The notes below the pieces were generated by a model. That model ran no database searches, was not told where the DNA came from, and saw only the letters and a program-made list of their open reading frames with translations. From NCBI RefSeq assembly GCF_000784735.1, contig NZ_JSYG01000022.1, forward strand, positions 150,415 through 214,414: a DNA stretch of 64,000 nucleotides. Direction: 5' to 3'. A program made the position numbers and the translations under genes. The stretch comes from Dickeya undicola. Lineage in GTDB: Bacteria > Pseudomonadota > Gammaproteobacteria > Enterobacterales > Enterobacteriaceae. How positions within the stretch are numbered: position 1 is the stretch's first letter; each line of letters opens with the position of its first letter. Of the stretch, positions 51,958 through 64,000 are shown one piece after another.

Positions 51958-51983
51958 AACGGCCGGACAACCGCCCGGCCGTT
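51958..51983 (-). terminator. Terminator downstream of the glutathione transferase gene
   Basis: AACGGCCGG (51958-51966) and CCGGCCGTT (51975-51983) form a nine-pair stem just past the minus-strand stop codon at 51990. The following T run is short (TTTA), so it may be partly Rho-independent. Confidence 0.55.
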
Positions 51984-51989
51984 ACGGCG

Positions 51990-52952
51990 TCAGGCAGTAC
52001 GAATACCGGCAGAGGGGCCGACCAGCTCGCGCTGGTGCGGGCGGTCAAAGTCCACCAGCGGCCCTTTCGCGATGATAGCGGTAGGGTTGAGCCAGCGAAT
52101 GCTGTAATAACCGTTTTTGATGTGGTCCAGCTTGACCGTTTCTTTGACCCCCGGCCACTGATACAACTCGCGCAGGTAACCAGAGAGGTGCGGGTAATCC
52201 TCCAAACGGCGGATGTTGCATTTGAACGCGCCGTGGTAGGCGGCGTCAAAACGCACCAGCGTCACGAACAGCCGCCAGTCGGCCTCGGTCAGCGTGTCGC
52301 CTGCCAGATAGCGGTGGTGGGCCAGGTGGGCTTCTACCGTATCCAGTGAGGCAAACAGGTTGGTTACCGCCTGGTCGTAATGCGCCTGAGTTTTGGCGAA
52401 ACCGGTTTTGTACACGCCGTTGTTGATGTTGTCGTAAATCAGGCTATTCCAGCGGTCGATTTCCGGTTGCAACGCTGTCGGGTAAAAGTCCAGCCGGTTA
52501 CCGGTCAGATCATTGAAGGCGTGGTTGAGCAGGCGAATGATTTCTGATGACTCGTTATTCACGATGCGGCCTTCTTTGCGGTCCCACAGCACCGGCACCG
52601 AGACTTTGCCGGTGTAGTGCGCATCGCTGGCGGTGTAGAGCTGGTGAAGATGACGCACCGGCGCTACTTTGTCACCAGCATCCTGCGGGGTGCTGAATTC
52701 CCATCCCTGCTCGCCGATGCAGGGTTCCGCCACCGACAGCTGAATGACATCCTGCAACGCTTTCAGGTTCCGGTAGATAATCGTGCGGGATGCCCACGGG
52801 CAAAGGTACGAGACGAACAGTTGATACCGCCCGGCTTCCGGCACGAGAGCCGTTGCACGGAATAAGGTTTCCTGACGGTGAAACGCACCGCCTTTGATTT
52901 CTTCGGCCGCGACATCACCATCGACCCATTTACCATCCACTAATCCCGACAT
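51990..52952 (-). CDS. Xi-class glutathione S-transferase (glutathionyl-hydroquinone reductase, YqjG-like)
   Basis: 320 residues from ATG 52952, with GAGGG upstream. YLCPWASRTIIYRNLKAL carries the catalytic CPWA motif of Xi-class enzymes. DILPV-type PVLWDRKEGRIVNNESSEII and the C-terminal GDTLTEADWRLFVTLVRFDA are further family blocks. It reduces glutathionyl-hydroquinones by removing the glutathione. Starts upstream at 52982 lack ribosome sites. Confidence 0.92.
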   Translation of the reverse strand: MSGLVDGKWVDGDVAAEEIKGGAFHRQETLFRATALVPEAGRYQLFVSYLCPWASRTIIYRNLKALQDVIQLSVAEPCIGEQGWEFSTPQDAGDKVAPVRHLHQLYTASDAHYTGKVSVPVLWDRKEGRIVNNESSEIIRLLNHAFNDLTGNRLDFYPTALQPEIDRWNSLIYDNINNGVYKTGFAKTQAHYDQAVTNLFASLDTVEAHLAHHRYLAGDTLTEADWRLFVTLVRFDAAYHGAFKCNIRRLEDYPHLSGYLRELYQWPGVKETVKLDHIKNGYYSIRWLNPTAIIAKGPLVDFDRPHQRELVGPSAGIRTA

Positions 52953-53081
52953 GCTTACCCTCATCATGATTATTATGTTCAATGATTATGCTAGCAGCCG
53001 GACACCAGGAGGAAATTGCAAATTTTTAACCGAGTCGAACAGTTTCTTTGACGGCTTGCTCGTATGTAACGGTAAATCCAC

Positions 53082-53813
53082 CTACATTTCCTGGCTGGCG
53101 GCGGCTTCCCAGCGGTAACCAATGCCGTACACCGTGCGGATAAATGACGTTTCCTGGTCAAATACTTCCAGTTTGCGGCGCAGGTTCTTGATGTGGCTGT
53201 CGATGGTGCGGTCGGTCACTACCCGGTAGTCGTCGTACAGATGGTCGAGCAATTGTTCGCGCGAAAAGACCCGTCCTGGTTCGGCGGAGAGGGTTTTCAG
53301 CAGCCGAAATTCGGCGGGCGTCAACTCCAGATGGCGGCCAAGGTAGCTGGCCTGATAGCGGTTTTGGTCGATCAGCAGCGCGGGCAGCACATCACCCGGC
53401 AGCGGCTCATGTTGCCAGCGGCAGCGGCGCAGCAGGGTTTTCACTCTGGCGACCACTTCGCGCGGGCTATAGGGTTTGCAGATGTAATCGTCGGCACCGA
53501 TTTCCAGCCCCAGCAGCCGGTCGATTTCATCGGAGCGGGCGGTAACCATGATGATCGGCACGTTGGAAAACCCACGGATGGCGCGGCAGAGCGTCAGGCC
53601 GTCACGGCCCGGCAGCATCAAATCCAGCAAAATGAGCTGGCAGTGATGTTCCCGCACCCAGGGTTCAACCTCGTCGCCCTGTGTTAGCCAATGGGTACGG
53701 TAACCCGCCGACTGCAGGTAATCCACCAGCAATTGGGCCAGTTTGGGCTCATCTTCAACGATCAGCACCGGCAGGTTTTCATCACCAGCCGCTGCAGGAG
53801 ACGATGCTGTCAT
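53082..53813 (-). CDS. baeR: BaeR, envelope-stress response regulator
   Basis: 243 residues, OmpR family. The receiver has [20 protein letters not shown] and the phosphoacceptor Asp in [13 protein letters not shown]; the C-terminus has the winged helix with [23 protein letters not shown] [20 protein letters not shown]. It follows baeS with an 18-bp gap and closes the mdtABCD-baeSR operon, whose promoter would lie outside the window to the right. It activates efflux genes in response to envelope stress. Confidence 0.95.
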   Translation of the reverse strand: MTASSPAAAGDENLPVLIVEDEPKLAQLLVDYLQSAGYRTHWLTQGDEVEPWVREHHCQLILLDLMLPGRDGLTLCRAIRGFSNVPIIMVTARSDEIDRLLGLEIGADDYICKPYSPREVVARVKTLLRRCRWQHEPLPGDVLPALLIDQNRYQASYLGRHLELTPAEFRLLKTLSAEPGRVFSREQLLDHLYDDYRVVTDRTIDSHIKNLRRKLEVFDQETSFIRTVYGIGYRWEAAASQEM

Positions 53814-53830
53814 GTCGGTTACCTGTCTTA

Positions 53831-55192
53831 TCAGGATAGGTGCAACGGAAGCTCGACGGTGATTTGCACGCCACCGAGCGCTGAATGTTCAGCATACAGG
53901 CGTCCATCGTGCGCCTCAACGATATTGGCGCAAATCGATAACCCCAGACCCGAACCGCCGCTGGCGCGGTTACGCGAGCTTTCCGCGCGGTAGAAACGTT
54001 CGAAGATCAGCGCCAGCTGTTCATCACTAATGCCGGGAGCACTGTCGCGCCAGTGAATAATCAGCCGTTGCTGGCGCAGTTCGGTTTCCACCTCCAGTTG
54101 GCCCTCGTTGTCCGTATAACGCAGGCTGTTTTCCATCAGGTTGTTGAACAGTTGGTTCAGGCGGTCCGGGTCGCCAAACACCACGGCCTCGGGGTGAAGG
54201 CGGGTAGTCAGTTGGATGCCTTTTTGCTGAAAACGCTCCCGGAATGCGGCCACGGACACCTGCAACAAGGCGCTGGCGTTGACAGCGGCCTTGCGATAAG
54301 CCAGCGCACCCAGGTCGGACAGCGACAGCTGATGCAGGTCATCTACCAGTTTGGTCAGCAACACGACCTCAGACTGTAACGAGCTGAACGCGGCGGCGTC
54401 CGGCCGACGCACGTCGTCCTGCAATGCTTCCAGTTCGCCGCGCAACACCGCCAATGGGGTACGTAGTTCGTGGGAAATATCTGCCATAAACGCACGGCGC
54501 GACTGCTCATTTTTCTCCAGCGCCGAGGCCAATTGGTTAAAATCTTGCGCCAGCCGGTCCAGTTCATCACGTTTCCCGGCGGTGACTCGGGTGCTGAAAT
54601 CGCCACCGGCCAGTTGGTGGATGCCGTTGACCAGCCGCTTGACGGGGGCCAGCAGGCCGCGTGACATCATCCAGGTTACGACGGCGGCCAGCAAGGTGGT
54701 GAAGGCGACAATCAGCCAACTGGTGCGCTGTTGCTGGCGATCGAAATTGATATCGGCGCTGCGGGTCAACCCTTCTACCGGTGCGGCCACCAGCCAGCCG
54801 ACGACGTGATTATTCACGGTCAGTGGCTGCCAACTGCTGCCAGCGGGCATCGAGATCGGTGGGCCGATCAGGCGACGGCGGTTTTCATCCATGATCCAAA
54901 ATCGGGTTCGCCAGCCCTGCATCGCTTCGTCGTTGTTCTGCTCCATCGACCGCAGCATGGGAAAAATACCGCGTTCGTTATTGTGCAGAAAATCCCAGTT
55001 GCCGTACTGCTGGTATTGTTCTTCCAGCCAGCCGCGAATTTGCACCACCCGCTGCTCGTTACCGTGGCGAATATAGTCGATAAACCCTTTCTCGAAACTG
55101 AGCCGGACGCCAAAGTGCATGATAACCAGCACCAGCATACAGGTGGAGAAAATCGCCAGAAATAGCCGGGCGGTAATGCCAAATCTCATCAT
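53831..55192 (-). CDS. baeS: BaeS, sensor histidine kinase
   Basis: 453 residues (ATG 55192 or 55189). Two hydrophobic segments ([18 protein letters not shown] and [20 protein letters not shown]) flank a periplasmic domain of about 140 residues. A HAMP region, the H-box [20 protein letters not shown], an N-box ([15 protein letters not shown]) and the G-box [18 protein letters not shown] are all intact. Partner of BaeR. Confidence 0.95.
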   Translation of the reverse strand: MMRFGITARLFLAIFSTCMLVLVIMHFGVRLSFEKGFIDYIRHGNEQRVVQIRGWLEEQYQQYGNWDFLHNNERGIFPMLRSMEQNNDEAMQGWRTRFWIMDENRRRLIGPPISMPAGSSWQPLTVNNHVVGWLVAAPVEGLTRSADINFDRQQQRTSWLIVAFTTLLAAVVTWMMSRGLLAPVKRLVNGIHQLAGGDFSTRVTAGKRDELDRLAQDFNQLASALEKNEQSRRAFMADISHELRTPLAVLRGELEALQDDVRRPDAAAFSSLQSEVVLLTKLVDDLHQLSLSDLGALAYRKAAVNASALLQVSVAAFRERFQQKGIQLTTRLHPEAVVFGDPDRLNQLFNNLMENSLRYTDNEGQLEVETELRQQRLIIHWRDSAPGISDEQLALIFERFYRAESSRNRASGGSGLGLSICANIVEAHDGRLYAEHSALGGVQITVELPLHLS

Positions 55193-55197
55193 TCACC

Positions 55198-56601
55198 TCA
55201 TGAAGAACGCGTCAGCGTCGACTGTTGAACGGTATCGGGCGGCACCCGGTTAAAAATCAGCGCTGGGAACGCCATCACCACTACCATACAGAGGTAGGTG
55301 TAAAGGAAAACGGTGTGGGTTTCCGGTGCGCCGCTCACCAGATGCTGATTGGCGAAAATACCCAGTAACAGACCGGCGATGGTCACCCCCATACTGGTGG
55401 ATAACTGCATCGACATCGACAGCAGGCTGTTGCCACCGCTAGCCAGAGAGTCGGGTAGGTCTTTGAGCGTCAAGGTATTCATGGTGGAAAAGCGAATACC
55501 GTTTACCATGCCCACCAACAGCAGCACGACCGGCATCATCCAGTACCAGCTCATGAGTGCCACCAGCGCAAACAGCAGGGTGGCGAGCGCCAGCGTCAGG
55601 GTGGAGGCGATCAGTACTGCGCGGTAGCCGAACCGGTTAACGATAATCACTACCAGCCGCTTCATTCCCATGTTACCCAGAACCAGCGGAATCATCATCA
55701 TACCGGCGTGAAACGGTGTGTACCCCAGCCCGATTTGCAGAAAGACCGGGGTCATGAATGGCAGCATACCGCTGCCGATGCGCGCCAGCCAACCGCCAAA
55801 CAGCCCGATGGTAAAGCTGCGGGTATCGAACAGGCGCAGGTTGAACAGTGACTGCTCATTGCCTTTGGCGTGCAGCCAATACCCCAGCAGCGCCAGTAAG
55901 CCAGTCAGCACCAGTGCGCTTAGGGCGGGTGCCGACAAACCGAGGCTTTTTTGCCCATCCAGCGCCAGTGTCAGTGTGCCCATCGCGATGACCAGACAGA
56001 CAAAACCGCGCAGGTCGAAACGGCGCGGCGGCATGGTGAAATTCGGCATCAGCCACCAGGTGGCGAGGGCACCAATCAGGCCTACCGGAATATTGATCAG
56101 GAAAATCCAGTGCCAACTGGCGTACTGCACCAGAAAGCCGCCGAGCGTCGGCCCCATTAGCGGGCCGATTTGTCCTGGCAGCGTGACGAAGGTCATCGCC
56201 GCCATGTACTGATCGCGCGGCACCAGCTTCATCACCGTTAGCCGACCGATCGGCACCATCATCGCGCCACCGATGCCCTGAAGCACGCGGGAAAGTAGCA
56301 ATTCGTCCAGGGTACTGGAGCGGGCGCATAACAGCGAGCCGAAGCTGAACAGCACGATGGCGGAAAAGAAGACGTTCCGCACGCCTAACCGGTCCGCCAG
56401 CCAGCCGCTGGCGGGCAGCATCATCGCCACCGTCAGCACATAGGCGACGATCACGGAATGCATACGCAACGGGCTTTCATTGAGGCTGATAGCCATGGAG
56501 GGCAGGGCGGTGTTGACGATGGTGGTGTCCAGCGCTTGCATAAAAAAGCCGAAGGCCACAATCCACAATTGCCAGCGAACAGAGGCGGGCTGATTGTTCA
56601 T
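55198..56601 (-). CDS. mdtD: MdtD, MFS transporter of the mdtABCD operon
   Basis: 467 residues with about fourteen helices (DHA2-like). [20 protein letters not shown] with [23 protein letters not shown] [20 protein letters not shown] are motif C/A features. It sits between mdtC and baeS. In E. coli its contribution to the MdtABC-mediated resistance is not essential, and citrate/iron transport has been proposed. Confidence 0.92.
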   Translation of the reverse strand: MNNQPASVRWQLWIVAFGFFMQALDTTIVNTALPSMAISLNESPLRMHSVIVAYVLTVAMMLPASGWLADRLGVRNVFFSAIVLFSFGSLLCARSSTLDELLLSRVLQGIGGAMMVPIGRLTVMKLVPRDQYMAAMTFVTLPGQIGPLMGPTLGGFLVQYASWHWIFLINIPVGLIGALATWWLMPNFTMPPRRFDLRGFVCLVIAMGTLTLALDGQKSLGLSAPALSALVLTGLLALLGYWLHAKGNEQSLFNLRLFDTRSFTIGLFGGWLARIGSGMLPFMTPVFLQIGLGYTPFHAGMMMIPLVLGNMGMKRLVVIIVNRFGYRAVLIASTLTLALATLLFALVALMSWYWMMPVVLLLVGMVNGIRFSTMNTLTLKDLPDSLASGGNSLLSMSMQLSTSMGVTIAGLLLGIFANQHLVSGAPETHTVFLYTYLCMVVVMAFPALIFNRVPPDTVQQSTLTRSS

Positions 56602-56688
56602 GCGTGGTGCTACTCCTGGGAATATCCTGTCCCTTGCAGGTGCCGGGGCGAACCCCGGCGAGTTGTTACAGTTACGGCTGGTGCGGCA

Positions 56689-59600
56689 TCAGACCGACGG
56701 TTCGGTATGCGCGGTGGTGTCAGTGCGTTTGCGGCGTCGCCATTGCAGGCTGTCAAAGAACAGGTACACCACCGGCGTGGTGTACAGCGTCAGTAACTGG
56801 CTCATCACCAACCCGCCGACGATGGTGATACCGAGCGGCTGACGCAACTCTGAACCGTCGCCGCTGCTCAATACCAGCGGCAGTGCACCGAACAGCGCCG
56901 CCATCGTGGTCATCATGATCGGGCGGAAACGCAGCATACAAGCGCGGAAAATGGCTTCGCGCGCCGACAGTCTCCCTTCACGCTGCGCCACCAGCGCAAA
57001 GTCCACCATCATGATGGCGTTTTTTTTCACGATACCGATCAACAGCAGAATGCCGATCAGCGCGATCAGGCTAAATGGCTTGCCAAACAACTCCAGCGCC
57101 AGCAGCGCACCAACACCGGCAGACGGCAGGGTCGAGAGAATAGTTAGCGGATGCGCGACATTCTCATACAGTATCCCCAGCACGATATAAACCGTCAGGA
57201 TCGCCGCGATGATCAGCACCACCTGCGAATGCTGTGATTGCTGAAACGCCAGCGCGGTGCCAGCAAACTGGCCCCGCACCGTGGGCGGCACGCCCAGCGC
57301 GGTCATGGTACGTTCGATGGCGGTGGTGGCGTCCGACAGGCTGGCACCTTCTGGTAAGTTGAACGAGATCGTGGCGGCAGCCGACAGCCCCTGATGGTTC
57401 ACCGCCAGTGGTGCGTTGGCCGGTTGCCAGCGGGTGAAGAACGACAGCGGGATTGGCTTGCCGTCGTTGTTGATCACAAACATCTTATCCAGTGAGCCTG
57501 GGTCCTGGGTGTAGGCTGAGTCCACTTCCATCACCACTTTGTACTGGTTCATCGGTTGGTAGATGGTGGAGATCTGGCGCTGTCCGAAGGCGTTGTTCAG
57601 CAGTGAGTTAACGCTGGAAACGTTGATACCGAGGCGCGCCATCGCGTCGCGGTCGTACACCATCATCAGCTCGGCACCTTTGTCCTGCTGATCGGAGCTG
57701 ACGTCCGCCAGTTGTGGCAGCTTGCTCAGGGCATCGCGGATTTTCGGTTCCCAGGTTCTCAGCACCGACAGGTCATCCGACAGCAGTGAGAACTGGTAAC
57801 CAGCATTGGCCTCACGCCCGCCGATGCGCACATCCTGTACCGCCATCAGGTACAGATTGGCACCCGGTTCTTTTGCCAGTTTGGCGCGTAGCCGGGTAAT
57901 CACCTGTTGGGCGCTGACATCACGCTGGGCCAGTGGTTTCAGGCTGATGAACATCGAGCCGCTGTTGGTACGCATACCGCCGGTGAAGCCCGTAACGTTA
58001 TCCACTGCCGGGTCTGCGCGCACGATGGTCATGAAATCCTGTAATTTACGCTTCATCGCCTGGAAGGAGATACTTTGGTCGGCCTGGATAAACCCCATCA
58101 ACCGGCCAGTATCTTGCTCGGGGAAGAAGGTTTTAGGAATGCTGATGTATAACCAGACACTCAGGCTGATAGTACCCAGCAGCACCATCATTACCCAGCG
58201 CGAATGGTTCAGCACCCAGCGCAGGCTGCGGCCGTAACCTTGCTGTAGCCCAAGCAGCAGCCGGTTGAAGCCACGGGCACGCGGCTGGCTACGGGGTGCA
58301 TGGGGGCGCAGCAGCCGGGCGCACATCATCGGTGTCAGGGTGACGGACACCAGCAATGAAATCAGGATTGCTACCGACAGCGTAATCGAGAACTCACGGA
58401 ACAAACGCCCCGGCAGACCATCCATGAACAGCAGCGGAATAAACACCGCGATCAGCGACAGGCTCATCGACACCACGGTGAAACCGACCTCCCGTACCCC
58501 TTGCAATGAGGCTTGCAGCGGTTTCATACCCGCTTCGATATGGCGGGAAATGTTCTCCAGCACCACGATAGCGTCATCCACCACGAAACCGGTGGCGACG
58601 GTCAATGCCATCAGCGACAGGTTGTTCAGACTGAAACCGCACAGGTACATGGCGGAGAAGGTGCCAATCAGCGACACCGGCACCGCAATGGCGGGAATCA
58701 GCGTGGCGCGCCCGGAGCGCAGGAACAGAAACACCACCAGAATCACCAGCGACACAGCGATAGTCAGCGAGCGCTCTACATCGCGCAGCGAGGCGCGAAT
58801 AGTGGGCGAACGATCCTGCGCGACATTCAGGGTGATTGACGCGGGCAGCAGGGCTTGCAGTTCCGGCATCGAAGCGCGGATGGCATCGACGGTGGAAATG
58901 ATATTGGCGTCCGGTGCGCGGCGGATCATCACCAGCACGGCCGGTTTGGCGTTGGTCATCCCGGCGTTAAGCACATTTTGCACGGAGTCTTTTACTGTTG
59001 CCACGTCGCTCAGGCGCACCGGTGCACCATTGTTGTAGTGGACGATAAGCGAGCGATAGGCGTCGGCGGTTTTCAGTTCGTCGTTGGTCTGAATCTGGTA
59101 ATGCGTGCTACCGCTGTCGACGCTGCCGAGCGGCTGACGCACGTTGGACTGGGCGATCGACTGGCGCACCGCGTCCAGTGACACTCCCTGATTGAACAGC
59201 GCCTGCGGGTTGAGCGCGACCCGTACTGCTGGCAATGAGCTGCCGCCGATGGTGACGTCGCCGACACCGTCAATCTGCGAGACGCGCTGGGCAATCTGGG
59301 TGGAGGCGTAGTCGTACAACTGGCCGGGACCGTAAGTGTCCGATGTCAGCGTCATGATCATGATCGGCGCATCGGACGGGTTCACTTTTCGGTAATAAGG
59401 GCGGCTTGGCATACTGCTCGGCAATAGGCTCTGAGCCGCGTTGATCGCTGCCTGTACGTCACGAGCCGCACCGTTGATATCGCGATCCAGCGTAAACTGC
59501 AGGATGATGCGGGTATTACCCAGCGAGCTCATCGACGTCATTTCATTCACACCGGCGATGCGGCCCAGTGAGCGCTCCAGCGGCGTCGCCACCGACGACG

Positions 59601-59778
59601 CCATGGTTTCCGGCGACGCGCCGGGCAAGGTGGCGGTGACCGAAATCACCGGATAATCCACCTGTGGCAGCGGTGACACCGGCAGCAACTGATAGCCAAG
59701 CAGGCCGCACAGCGCTATCGCCAGCGCCAGCAACGTGGTGGCGACCGGGCGATGGATAAACAGCGCGAAAAACTTCAC
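56689..59778 (-). CDS. mdtC: MdtC, RND multidrug efflux subunit
   Basis: 1029 residues. The N-terminus [20 protein letters not shown], the periplasmic [20 protein letters not shown] and the proton-relay helix region [18 protein letters not shown] are typical. Length matches MdtC. It overlaps mdtB by ATGA-type 4 bp. MdtB and MdtC form a heterotrimeric pump. Confidence 0.96.
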   Translation of the reverse strand: MKFFALFIHRPVATTLLALAIALCGLLGYQLLPVSPLPQVDYPVISVTATLPGASPETMASSVATPLERSLGRIAGVNEMTSMSSLGNTRIILQFTLDRDINGAARDVQAAINAAQSLLPSSMPSRPYYRKVNPSDAPIMIMTLTSDTYGPGQLYDYASTQIAQRVSQIDGVGDVTIGGSSLPAVRVALNPQALFNQGVSLDAVRQSIAQSNVRQPLGSVDSGSTHYQIQTNDELKTADAYRSLIVHYNNGAPVRLSDVATVKDSVQNVLNAGMTNAKPAVLVMIRRAPDANIISTVDAIRASMPELQALLPASITLNVAQDRSPTIRASLRDVERSLTIAVSLVILVVFLFLRSGRATLIPAIAVPVSLIGTFSAMYLCGFSLNNLSLMALTVATGFVVDDAIVVLENISRHIEAGMKPLQASLQGVREVGFTVVSMSLSLIAVFIPLLFMDGLPGRLFREFSITLSVAILISLLVSVTLTPMMCARLLRPHAPRSQPRARGFNRLLLGLQQGYGRSLRWVLNHSRWVMMVLLGTISLSVWLYISIPKTFFPEQDTGRLMGFIQADQSISFQAMKRKLQDFMTIVRADPAVDNVTGFTGGMRTNSGSMFISLKPLAQRDVSAQQVITRLRAKLAKEPGANLYLMAVQDVRIGGREANAGYQFSLLSDDLSVLRTWEPKIRDALSKLPQLADVSSDQQDKGAELMMVYDRDAMARLGINVSSVNSLLNNAFGQRQISTIYQPMNQYKVVMEVDSAYTQDPGSLDKMFVINNDGKPIPLSFFTRWQPANAPLAVNHQGLSAAATISFNLPEGASLSDATTAIERTMTALGVPPTVRGQFAGTALAFQQSQHSQVVLIIAAILTVYIVLGILYENVAHPLTILSTLPSAGVGALLALELFGKPFSLIALIGILLLIGIVKKNAIMMVDFALVAQREGRLSAREAIFRACMLRFRPIMMTTMAALFGALPLVLSSGDGSELRQPLGITIVGGLVMSQLLTLYTTPVVYLFFDSLQWRRRKRTDTTAHTEPSV

Positions 59779-62700
59779 TGTGCTTCCCCTTCCTGCGGCT
59801 GGCGGCGACGCAGGCGATGCGCCAGGCGGTCAAACAGCAGGTAAATCACCGGCGTGGTGAACAGCGTCAGCACCTGACTCATCACCAGACCGCCAACCAT
59901 ACAGATACCAAGCGGGCGGCGCAGCTCCGCGCCGACACCGGTGCTGAACATCAGCGGTACGGCACTGAGCAGCGCCGCCATCGTCGTCATCAGGATCGGG
60001 CGAAAACGCAGCAGACAGGCCTGATAGATGGCTTGATACGGCGTCATACCCTGTTCGCGTTCAGCGGCCAGCGCAAAGTCGATCATCATGATGGCATTCT
60101 TCTTCACGATACCGATCAGCAAAATGATGCCGATGATGGCGATGATGTTCAGATCGCTACCAGCGAACATCAGCGCCAGCAGTGCGCCGACCCCGGCGGT
60201 CGGCAGGGTGGACAGAATGGTGACCGGGTGGATAAAACTTTCATACAGCACACCCAGCACGATATACATCGCCACGACCGCAGCCACTACCAGCCAGATG
60301 GTGCTGGTCAGCGCTGACTGGAACGCCAGCGTGCTGCCCTGAAAGCGGGTAATGATGTCGCTGGGCAACTGCATCTGCTGCTGCGTTTGCTGAATGACCT
60401 TCACCGCATCCCCCAGCGCGTAGCCGGGTGCCACATTGAACGAAATGGTGGTAGAGGGGAACTGATCGATGTGGTTGACTGACAGCGGTCCCTGACGCTC
60501 TTCCACCGAGGCGATGCTACTGAGCGGCACCACGCCGCCGCTGCTGTTGATAAGCCTGATATCGTTCAGCGCTGCCAGTCCGTTGCTGCTGTCATGGTGC
60601 TGTTCCAGCACCACCCGGTATTGATTGGATTGGGTATAAATGGTGGAGATCAGTCGCTGGCCGAAGGCGTTGTACAGCGCGCTGTCCACCTGCGACATGG
60701 TGATGCCGAGGCGGCTGGCGCTGTCGCGGTTGACCTTGAGGTAGGCTACCGCGCCGCCGTCCTGCCAGTCGCTGCTGACATCCTGCAACTGCGGCAGTTT
60801 CTGTAGCTCGGCGGTTAGCTTCGGCACCCAGATGCTGAGTTCATCCAGTGACATGGTTTGCAGGGTGAACTGATACTGGGTGCGGCTGACCTGGGTATCG
60901 ATGGTCAGGTCCTGCACCGGTTGCAGATAAAGCTGAACGCCGGGCAGAGCGGACGTTTGTTGTTGCAGTCGCTCAATTACGCCCTGAATACGGTCGCGGC
61001 GTTCATCCAGTGGCTTGAGATTGATCTGCAATCTGCCGCTGTTGAGCGATGGGTTGGTGCCGTCGACGCCGATAAATGACGAGACGCTTTCCACCGCCGG
61101 GTCCTTCATGATCAGTGCGGTGACCTGCTGCTGTTTGTCCACCATGCCAGAAAACGAGATGGTCTGCGACGCCTGGACCGTGCCCTGAATGATGCCGTTG
61201 TCCTGTATCGGAAAGAAACCTTTGGGGATCACGATATACAGCAAAATGGTCAGCACCAGCGTGCTCAGTGCAACGCCGAGGGTAATCCACGGGTGACTAA
61301 GCACCCGCGTCAGCCCGCGACCGTACCACGCTATAACCGTGTCAAAGAAGCGCTCGCTGGCGCGGGTAAAACGATTCTGGCGGCTCAGCGACTGGTGGCT
61401 GAGCAGGCGAGCACACATCATAGGCGTCAGCGTCAGCGACACCACGGCGGAGATCAGGATCGACACCGCGAGCGTAACGGCGAATTCGCGGAACAGACGG
61501 CCGATGATATCGCCCATGAACAGCAGCGGAATTAGCACTGCGATCAACGAAAAGGTCAGCGAGATAATGGTAAAGCCGATTTCCCCTGCGCCTTTCAGCG
61601 CCGCTTGTAGCGGTTTTTCACCTTTCTCGATATAGCGGGCGATGTTTTCGATCACCACGATGGCGTCATCCACCACAAAGCCGGTGGCGATGGTCAGCGC
61701 CATCAGCGTCAGGTTGTTGATCGAGAAGCCGAGAAAATACATGGCGGCGAAGGTGCCCACCAGCGACAGCGGCACCGCGATACTGGGGATCAGCGTCGCC
61801 ACCGCGTTACGCAGAAACAGGTAAATCACCATGACCACCAGCGCGATAGCCAGAATCAGCTCGAACTGCACATCGTCTACCGATGCGCGGATGGTGGTGG
61901 TGCGGTCGGTGAGCAGAGCAACATCCACCGACTTGGGTAAACTGGCTTTCAGCGTTGGTAGCAGGCTACGGATATGGTCGGCGGTGGCGATCACATTGGC
62001 CCCCGGCTGACGCTGAATGTTGAGGACAATCGCCTGATTCTGATTGGCCCACGCCGCCAGGTGGGTGTTTTCCGCCGCTTGTTCTACCGTGGCGACATCT
62101 TGCAACCGCACTGGCGCGTTGTTTTTCCAGGTAATGATCAACTGGCGGTAGTCGTTGAGCGAACGCATCTGGTCGTTGGCGGATAGCGTGACCGCGCGTG
62201 CCGGGCCGTCAAAACTGCCTTTGGGCGTGTTGACGTTGGCAGCGGTGATGGCGGTGCGTACTGTTTCGCTGCTCAATCCGTAGGCGGCAAGTGCACCCGG
62301 ATTCAGTTTGACCCGCACCGACGGCCGTTGTCCTCCGGCCAGGGTGACCAGCCCAACGCCTTCCACCTGGGATATTTTCTGTGCAATGCGTGTTTCGATC
62401 ATATCCTGCACCTGCGTCAGCGGCAGGGCGGTGGAGGTGACCGCCAGCGTCATGATCGGCGGGTCTGCCGGGTTGACCTTGCTGTAGGTGGGTGGAAACG
62501 GTAGATCGGTAGGCAACAGATTAGTCGCGGCATTAATGGCTGCCTGTACATCCTGTTCTGCGACGTCCAGCGATAGTGATAATTGGAACTGTAACGTGAT
62601 CACCGACGAGCCGCCGGAGCTTTGGCTCGACATCTGTTTGAGGCCGGACATGCTGCCAAACTGGTGTTCCAGCGGCGCGGTAACCGCCGAGGTCATGACG

Positions 62701-62915
62701 TCCGGGCTAGCACCGGGATACAGCGTAACCACCTGAATCGTCGGGTAATCCACCTCCGGTAGCGCGGAAACCGGCAAGGCACGATAGCCGACGATCCCGG
62801 CCAACAGGATGGCGATCATCAGCAGCGTGGTGGCGATTGGCCGGAGAATAAACAGGCGCGACGGCCCACCGCCGTCAAGCGGTGCGGCGTCCTGTAACGG
62901 CGTCGTCTCCTGCAT
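59775..62915 (-). CDS. mdtB: MdtB, RND multidrug efflux subunit
   Basis: 1046 residues. [40 protein letters not shown] and [20 protein letters not shown] mark it as the MdtB partner. Its ATG at 62915 overlaps the mdtA stop. The Asp pair in the FVVDDAIV segment needed for proton transfer is present. Confidence 0.96.
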   Translation of the reverse strand: MQETTPLQDAAPLDGGGPSRLFILRPIATTLLMIAILLAGIVGYRALPVSALPEVDYPTIQVVTLYPGASPDVMTSAVTAPLEHQFGSMSGLKQMSSQSSGGSSVITLQFQLSLSLDVAEQDVQAAINAATNLLPTDLPFPPTYSKVNPADPPIMTLAVTSTALPLTQVQDMIETRIAQKISQVEGVGLVTLAGGQRPSVRVKLNPGALAAYGLSSETVRTAITAANVNTPKGSFDGPARAVTLSANDQMRSLNDYRQLIITWKNNAPVRLQDVATVEQAAENTHLAAWANQNQAIVLNIQRQPGANVIATADHIRSLLPTLKASLPKSVDVALLTDRTTTIRASVDDVQFELILAIALVVMVIYLFLRNAVATLIPSIAVPLSLVGTFAAMYFLGFSINNLTLMALTIATGFVVDDAIVVIENIARYIEKGEKPLQAALKGAGEIGFTIISLTFSLIAVLIPLLFMGDIIGRLFREFAVTLAVSILISAVVSLTLTPMMCARLLSHQSLSRQNRFTRASERFFDTVIAWYGRGLTRVLSHPWITLGVALSTLVLTILLYIVIPKGFFPIQDNGIIQGTVQASQTISFSGMVDKQQQVTALIMKDPAVESVSSFIGVDGTNPSLNSGRLQINLKPLDERRDRIQGVIERLQQQTSALPGVQLYLQPVQDLTIDTQVSRTQYQFTLQTMSLDELSIWVPKLTAELQKLPQLQDVSSDWQDGGAVAYLKVNRDSASRLGITMSQVDSALYNAFGQRLISTIYTQSNQYRVVLEQHHDSSNGLAALNDIRLINSSGGVVPLSSIASVEERQGPLSVNHIDQFPSTTISFNVAPGYALGDAVKVIQQTQQQMQLPSDIITRFQGSTLAFQSALTSTIWLVVAAVVAMYIVLGVLYESFIHPVTILSTLPTAGVGALLALMFAGSDLNIIAIIGIILLIGIVKKNAIMMIDFALAAEREQGMTPYQAIYQACLLRFRPILMTTMAALLSAVPLMFSTGVGAELRRPLGICMVGGLVMSQVLTLFTTPVIYLLFDRLAHRLRRRQPQEGEAQ

Positions 62916-64000
62916 CAGGATTTCTCCGCTTTATGCTGACGTTTTTCCGTGCCGGCGGTGGATTTGGTATCTACCGCCGCAGGCGCCAGCACTTCAACGC
63001 GCGCGCCTTCAGTCAGGCGATCGATCCCGTCGGTGACGACTCGCTCGCCAGCGTTCAACCCGGTCGAAACCACGGTTTGCTGGCCGTACTGAATACCGGT
63101 GGTGACGAGGTGTTTACTGACCTGATCCTGGTCATTCAGTACCCAGACAAAGTGCCCGTCGTTACCCATCTGGACCGCAGCTGACGGGGCTACCACCACA
63201 TTTTGCAGGGTATCCACTTTCATCTTGATGTTGACGAATTGGTTAGGGAACAGCGCATCGTCGGTGTTATCGAAGCGGGCTTTCAGTTTGATAGTGCCGG
63301 TGGTGGTGTCGATCTGGTTATCCATGCTCAACAGCCGCCCCTGAGAGAGAATGTGCTGATTGGCACGATCCCAGGCTTCGACCAGTACCGGCTGACCGGA
63401 TTTCTGTGCTTTCAGTACGGTGGCGATATCGCTTTCCGGTACGGTGAAAACGGCATCGATCGGGTGTGTTTGCGTCAACACCAGCAGATTATCGGTGCTG
63501 GTGATGTAGTTGCCGATATCAATCTGGCGCAGACCAACGCGGCCGCTAAACGGCGCGGTGATGCGGCTGTAATCCAACTGCAATTGCGCGCTGGCGACCG
63601 AGCCCTGATCCGATTTCACCGTCGCTTCATACTGGCGCACCAGTGATTCCTGGGTGTCCAGTTGTTGGCCGGAAACCAGACTGGTTTTGGACAGCTGCCG
63701 GTAGCGGGCTAAATCCTGACGGGCATTGACCAGCAGCGCCTGATCTTTGGCCAATTGCCCTTGCGCCTGCGTCAATGCGACGTCGAACGGGCGAGGGTCG
63801 ATTTCTGCCAGCAAGTCACCTTCCTTGACCTGCTGGCCTTCCTGAAAGTGGATCGCCATCAATTGGCCGCTGACCCGACTATGCACCGTGACGGTATTGG
63901 CGGCGGTAACCGTACCCAGACCCGACAGATAATAAGGTACAGAGGACGAAGAGGAGAGCGCCGCCTGGACTGGCGGTGGCGCGCTGGAGCCGCCGCGACG
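62915..64000 (-). CDS. mdtA: MdtA, membrane fusion (adaptor) protein, start beyond the right edge
   Basis: The frame is open to 64000, so the N-terminus (signal/lipid attachment) is missing. Visible features: the barrel-sandwich half [20 protein letters not shown], the coiled-coil hairpin ([20 protein letters not shown]), [20 protein letters not shown] and [16 protein letters not shown]. It links MdtBC to a TolC-type outer-membrane channel. Confidence 0.96.
   Translation of the reverse strand, partial: RRGGSSAPPPVQAALSSSSSVPYYLSGLGTVTAANTVTVHSRVSGQLMAIHFQEGQQVKEGDLLAEIDPRPFDVALTQAQGQLAKDQALLVNARQDLARYRQLSKTSLVSGQQLDTQESLVRQYEATVKSDQGSVASAQLQLDYSRITAPFSGRVGLRQIDIGNYITSTDNLLVLTQTHPIDAVFTVPESDIATVLKAQKSGQPVLVEAWDRANQHILSQGRLLSMDNQIDTTTGTIKLKARFDNTDDALFPNQFVNIKMKVDTLQNVVVAPSAAVQMGNDGHFVWVLNDQDQVSKHLVTTGIQYGQQTVVSTGLNAGERVVTDGIDRLTEGARVEVLAPAAVDTKSTAGTEKRQHKAEKS

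Noticed and set aside
56640..56665. GC hairpin CCGGGGCGAACCCCGG between mdtD and mdtC considered as a terminator
   Set aside because: Short stem with no T run inside an operon known to be transcribed through; at most a pause or processing site.

Overview
The window looks like the chromosome of a Gram-negative member of the Enterobacterales. The best guess is a soft-rot genus such as Dickeya or Pectobacterium. This is an inference from the core block mdtABCD-baeSR, trhP with a CyaR-type sRNA, psiE and riboswitch-controlled thiMD, combined with an Hcp/VgrG island and a trb-type conjugation cluster. No ribosomal RNA or tRNA gene is visible.

Region 1 (1 to about 31.8 kb) is accessory DNA, mostly on one strand per module. 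It starts with the 5' part of a large superfamily 1 helicase that runs off the left edge, and an HNH endonuclease of the phosphorothioate-DNA-restricting kind. A divergent XRE/Ner-like regulator pair follows. A complete, tightly overlapping trb mating-pair operon comes next (LysR regulator, small exported protein, traG, a ribbon-helix-helix gene, trbBCDEJLFGI), but with no relaxase or origin of transfer. After it come a RelE/RelB-type toxin-antitoxin pair, a DUF2971 gene and an IS630 remnant. A minus-strand type VI secretion island then carries hcp, vgrG, a DUF4123 chaperone, a small unknown protein, a WHH-type nuclease effector, a SUKH immunity protein, a CDC123/D123-like ATP-grasp protein and a PAAR tip. 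Upstream of hcp is a textbook sigma-54 promoter with paired dyad repeats. A decayed P4-type integrase tail, an orphan P-loop ATPase and a second, duplicated set of XRE/Ner-like regulators close the region.

Region 2 (31.8 to 43.9 kb) holds metabolic and regulatory genes: LysR, an AraJ-like MFS exporter preceded by a strong terminator-like hairpin, an NAD-dependent reductase with an AraC regulator, fabV, a DUF3750 membrane-anchored protein, a VOC protein whose 3' end runs into a broken quinone oxidoreductase, and a catabolic cassette of two RraA-like aldolases, an ACS-family MFS transporter and a LysR regulator.

Region 3 (44 to 64 kb) is largely core. It contains a dispersed palindromic repeat and an IS5-family remnant, two cyclic-di-GMP genes (PilZ plus degenerate HD-GYP, and a separate EAL protein), the TPP riboswitch with thiM-thiD, psiE, the sRNA cyaR with a CRP site at -41.5, trhP, a Xi-class glutathione transferase, and the multidrug efflux/envelope stress operon mdtA(partial)-mdtB-mdtC-mdtD-baeS-baeR.

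The strongest new observations are the sigma-54/enhancer architecture of the hcp island, a eukaryotic-type CDC123 ATP-grasp protein in an effector/immunity cassette, the CyaR homologue with its class II CRP promoter, a terminator placed 18 bp before an exporter start codon, and the duplicated XRE/Ner switches with visible operators.
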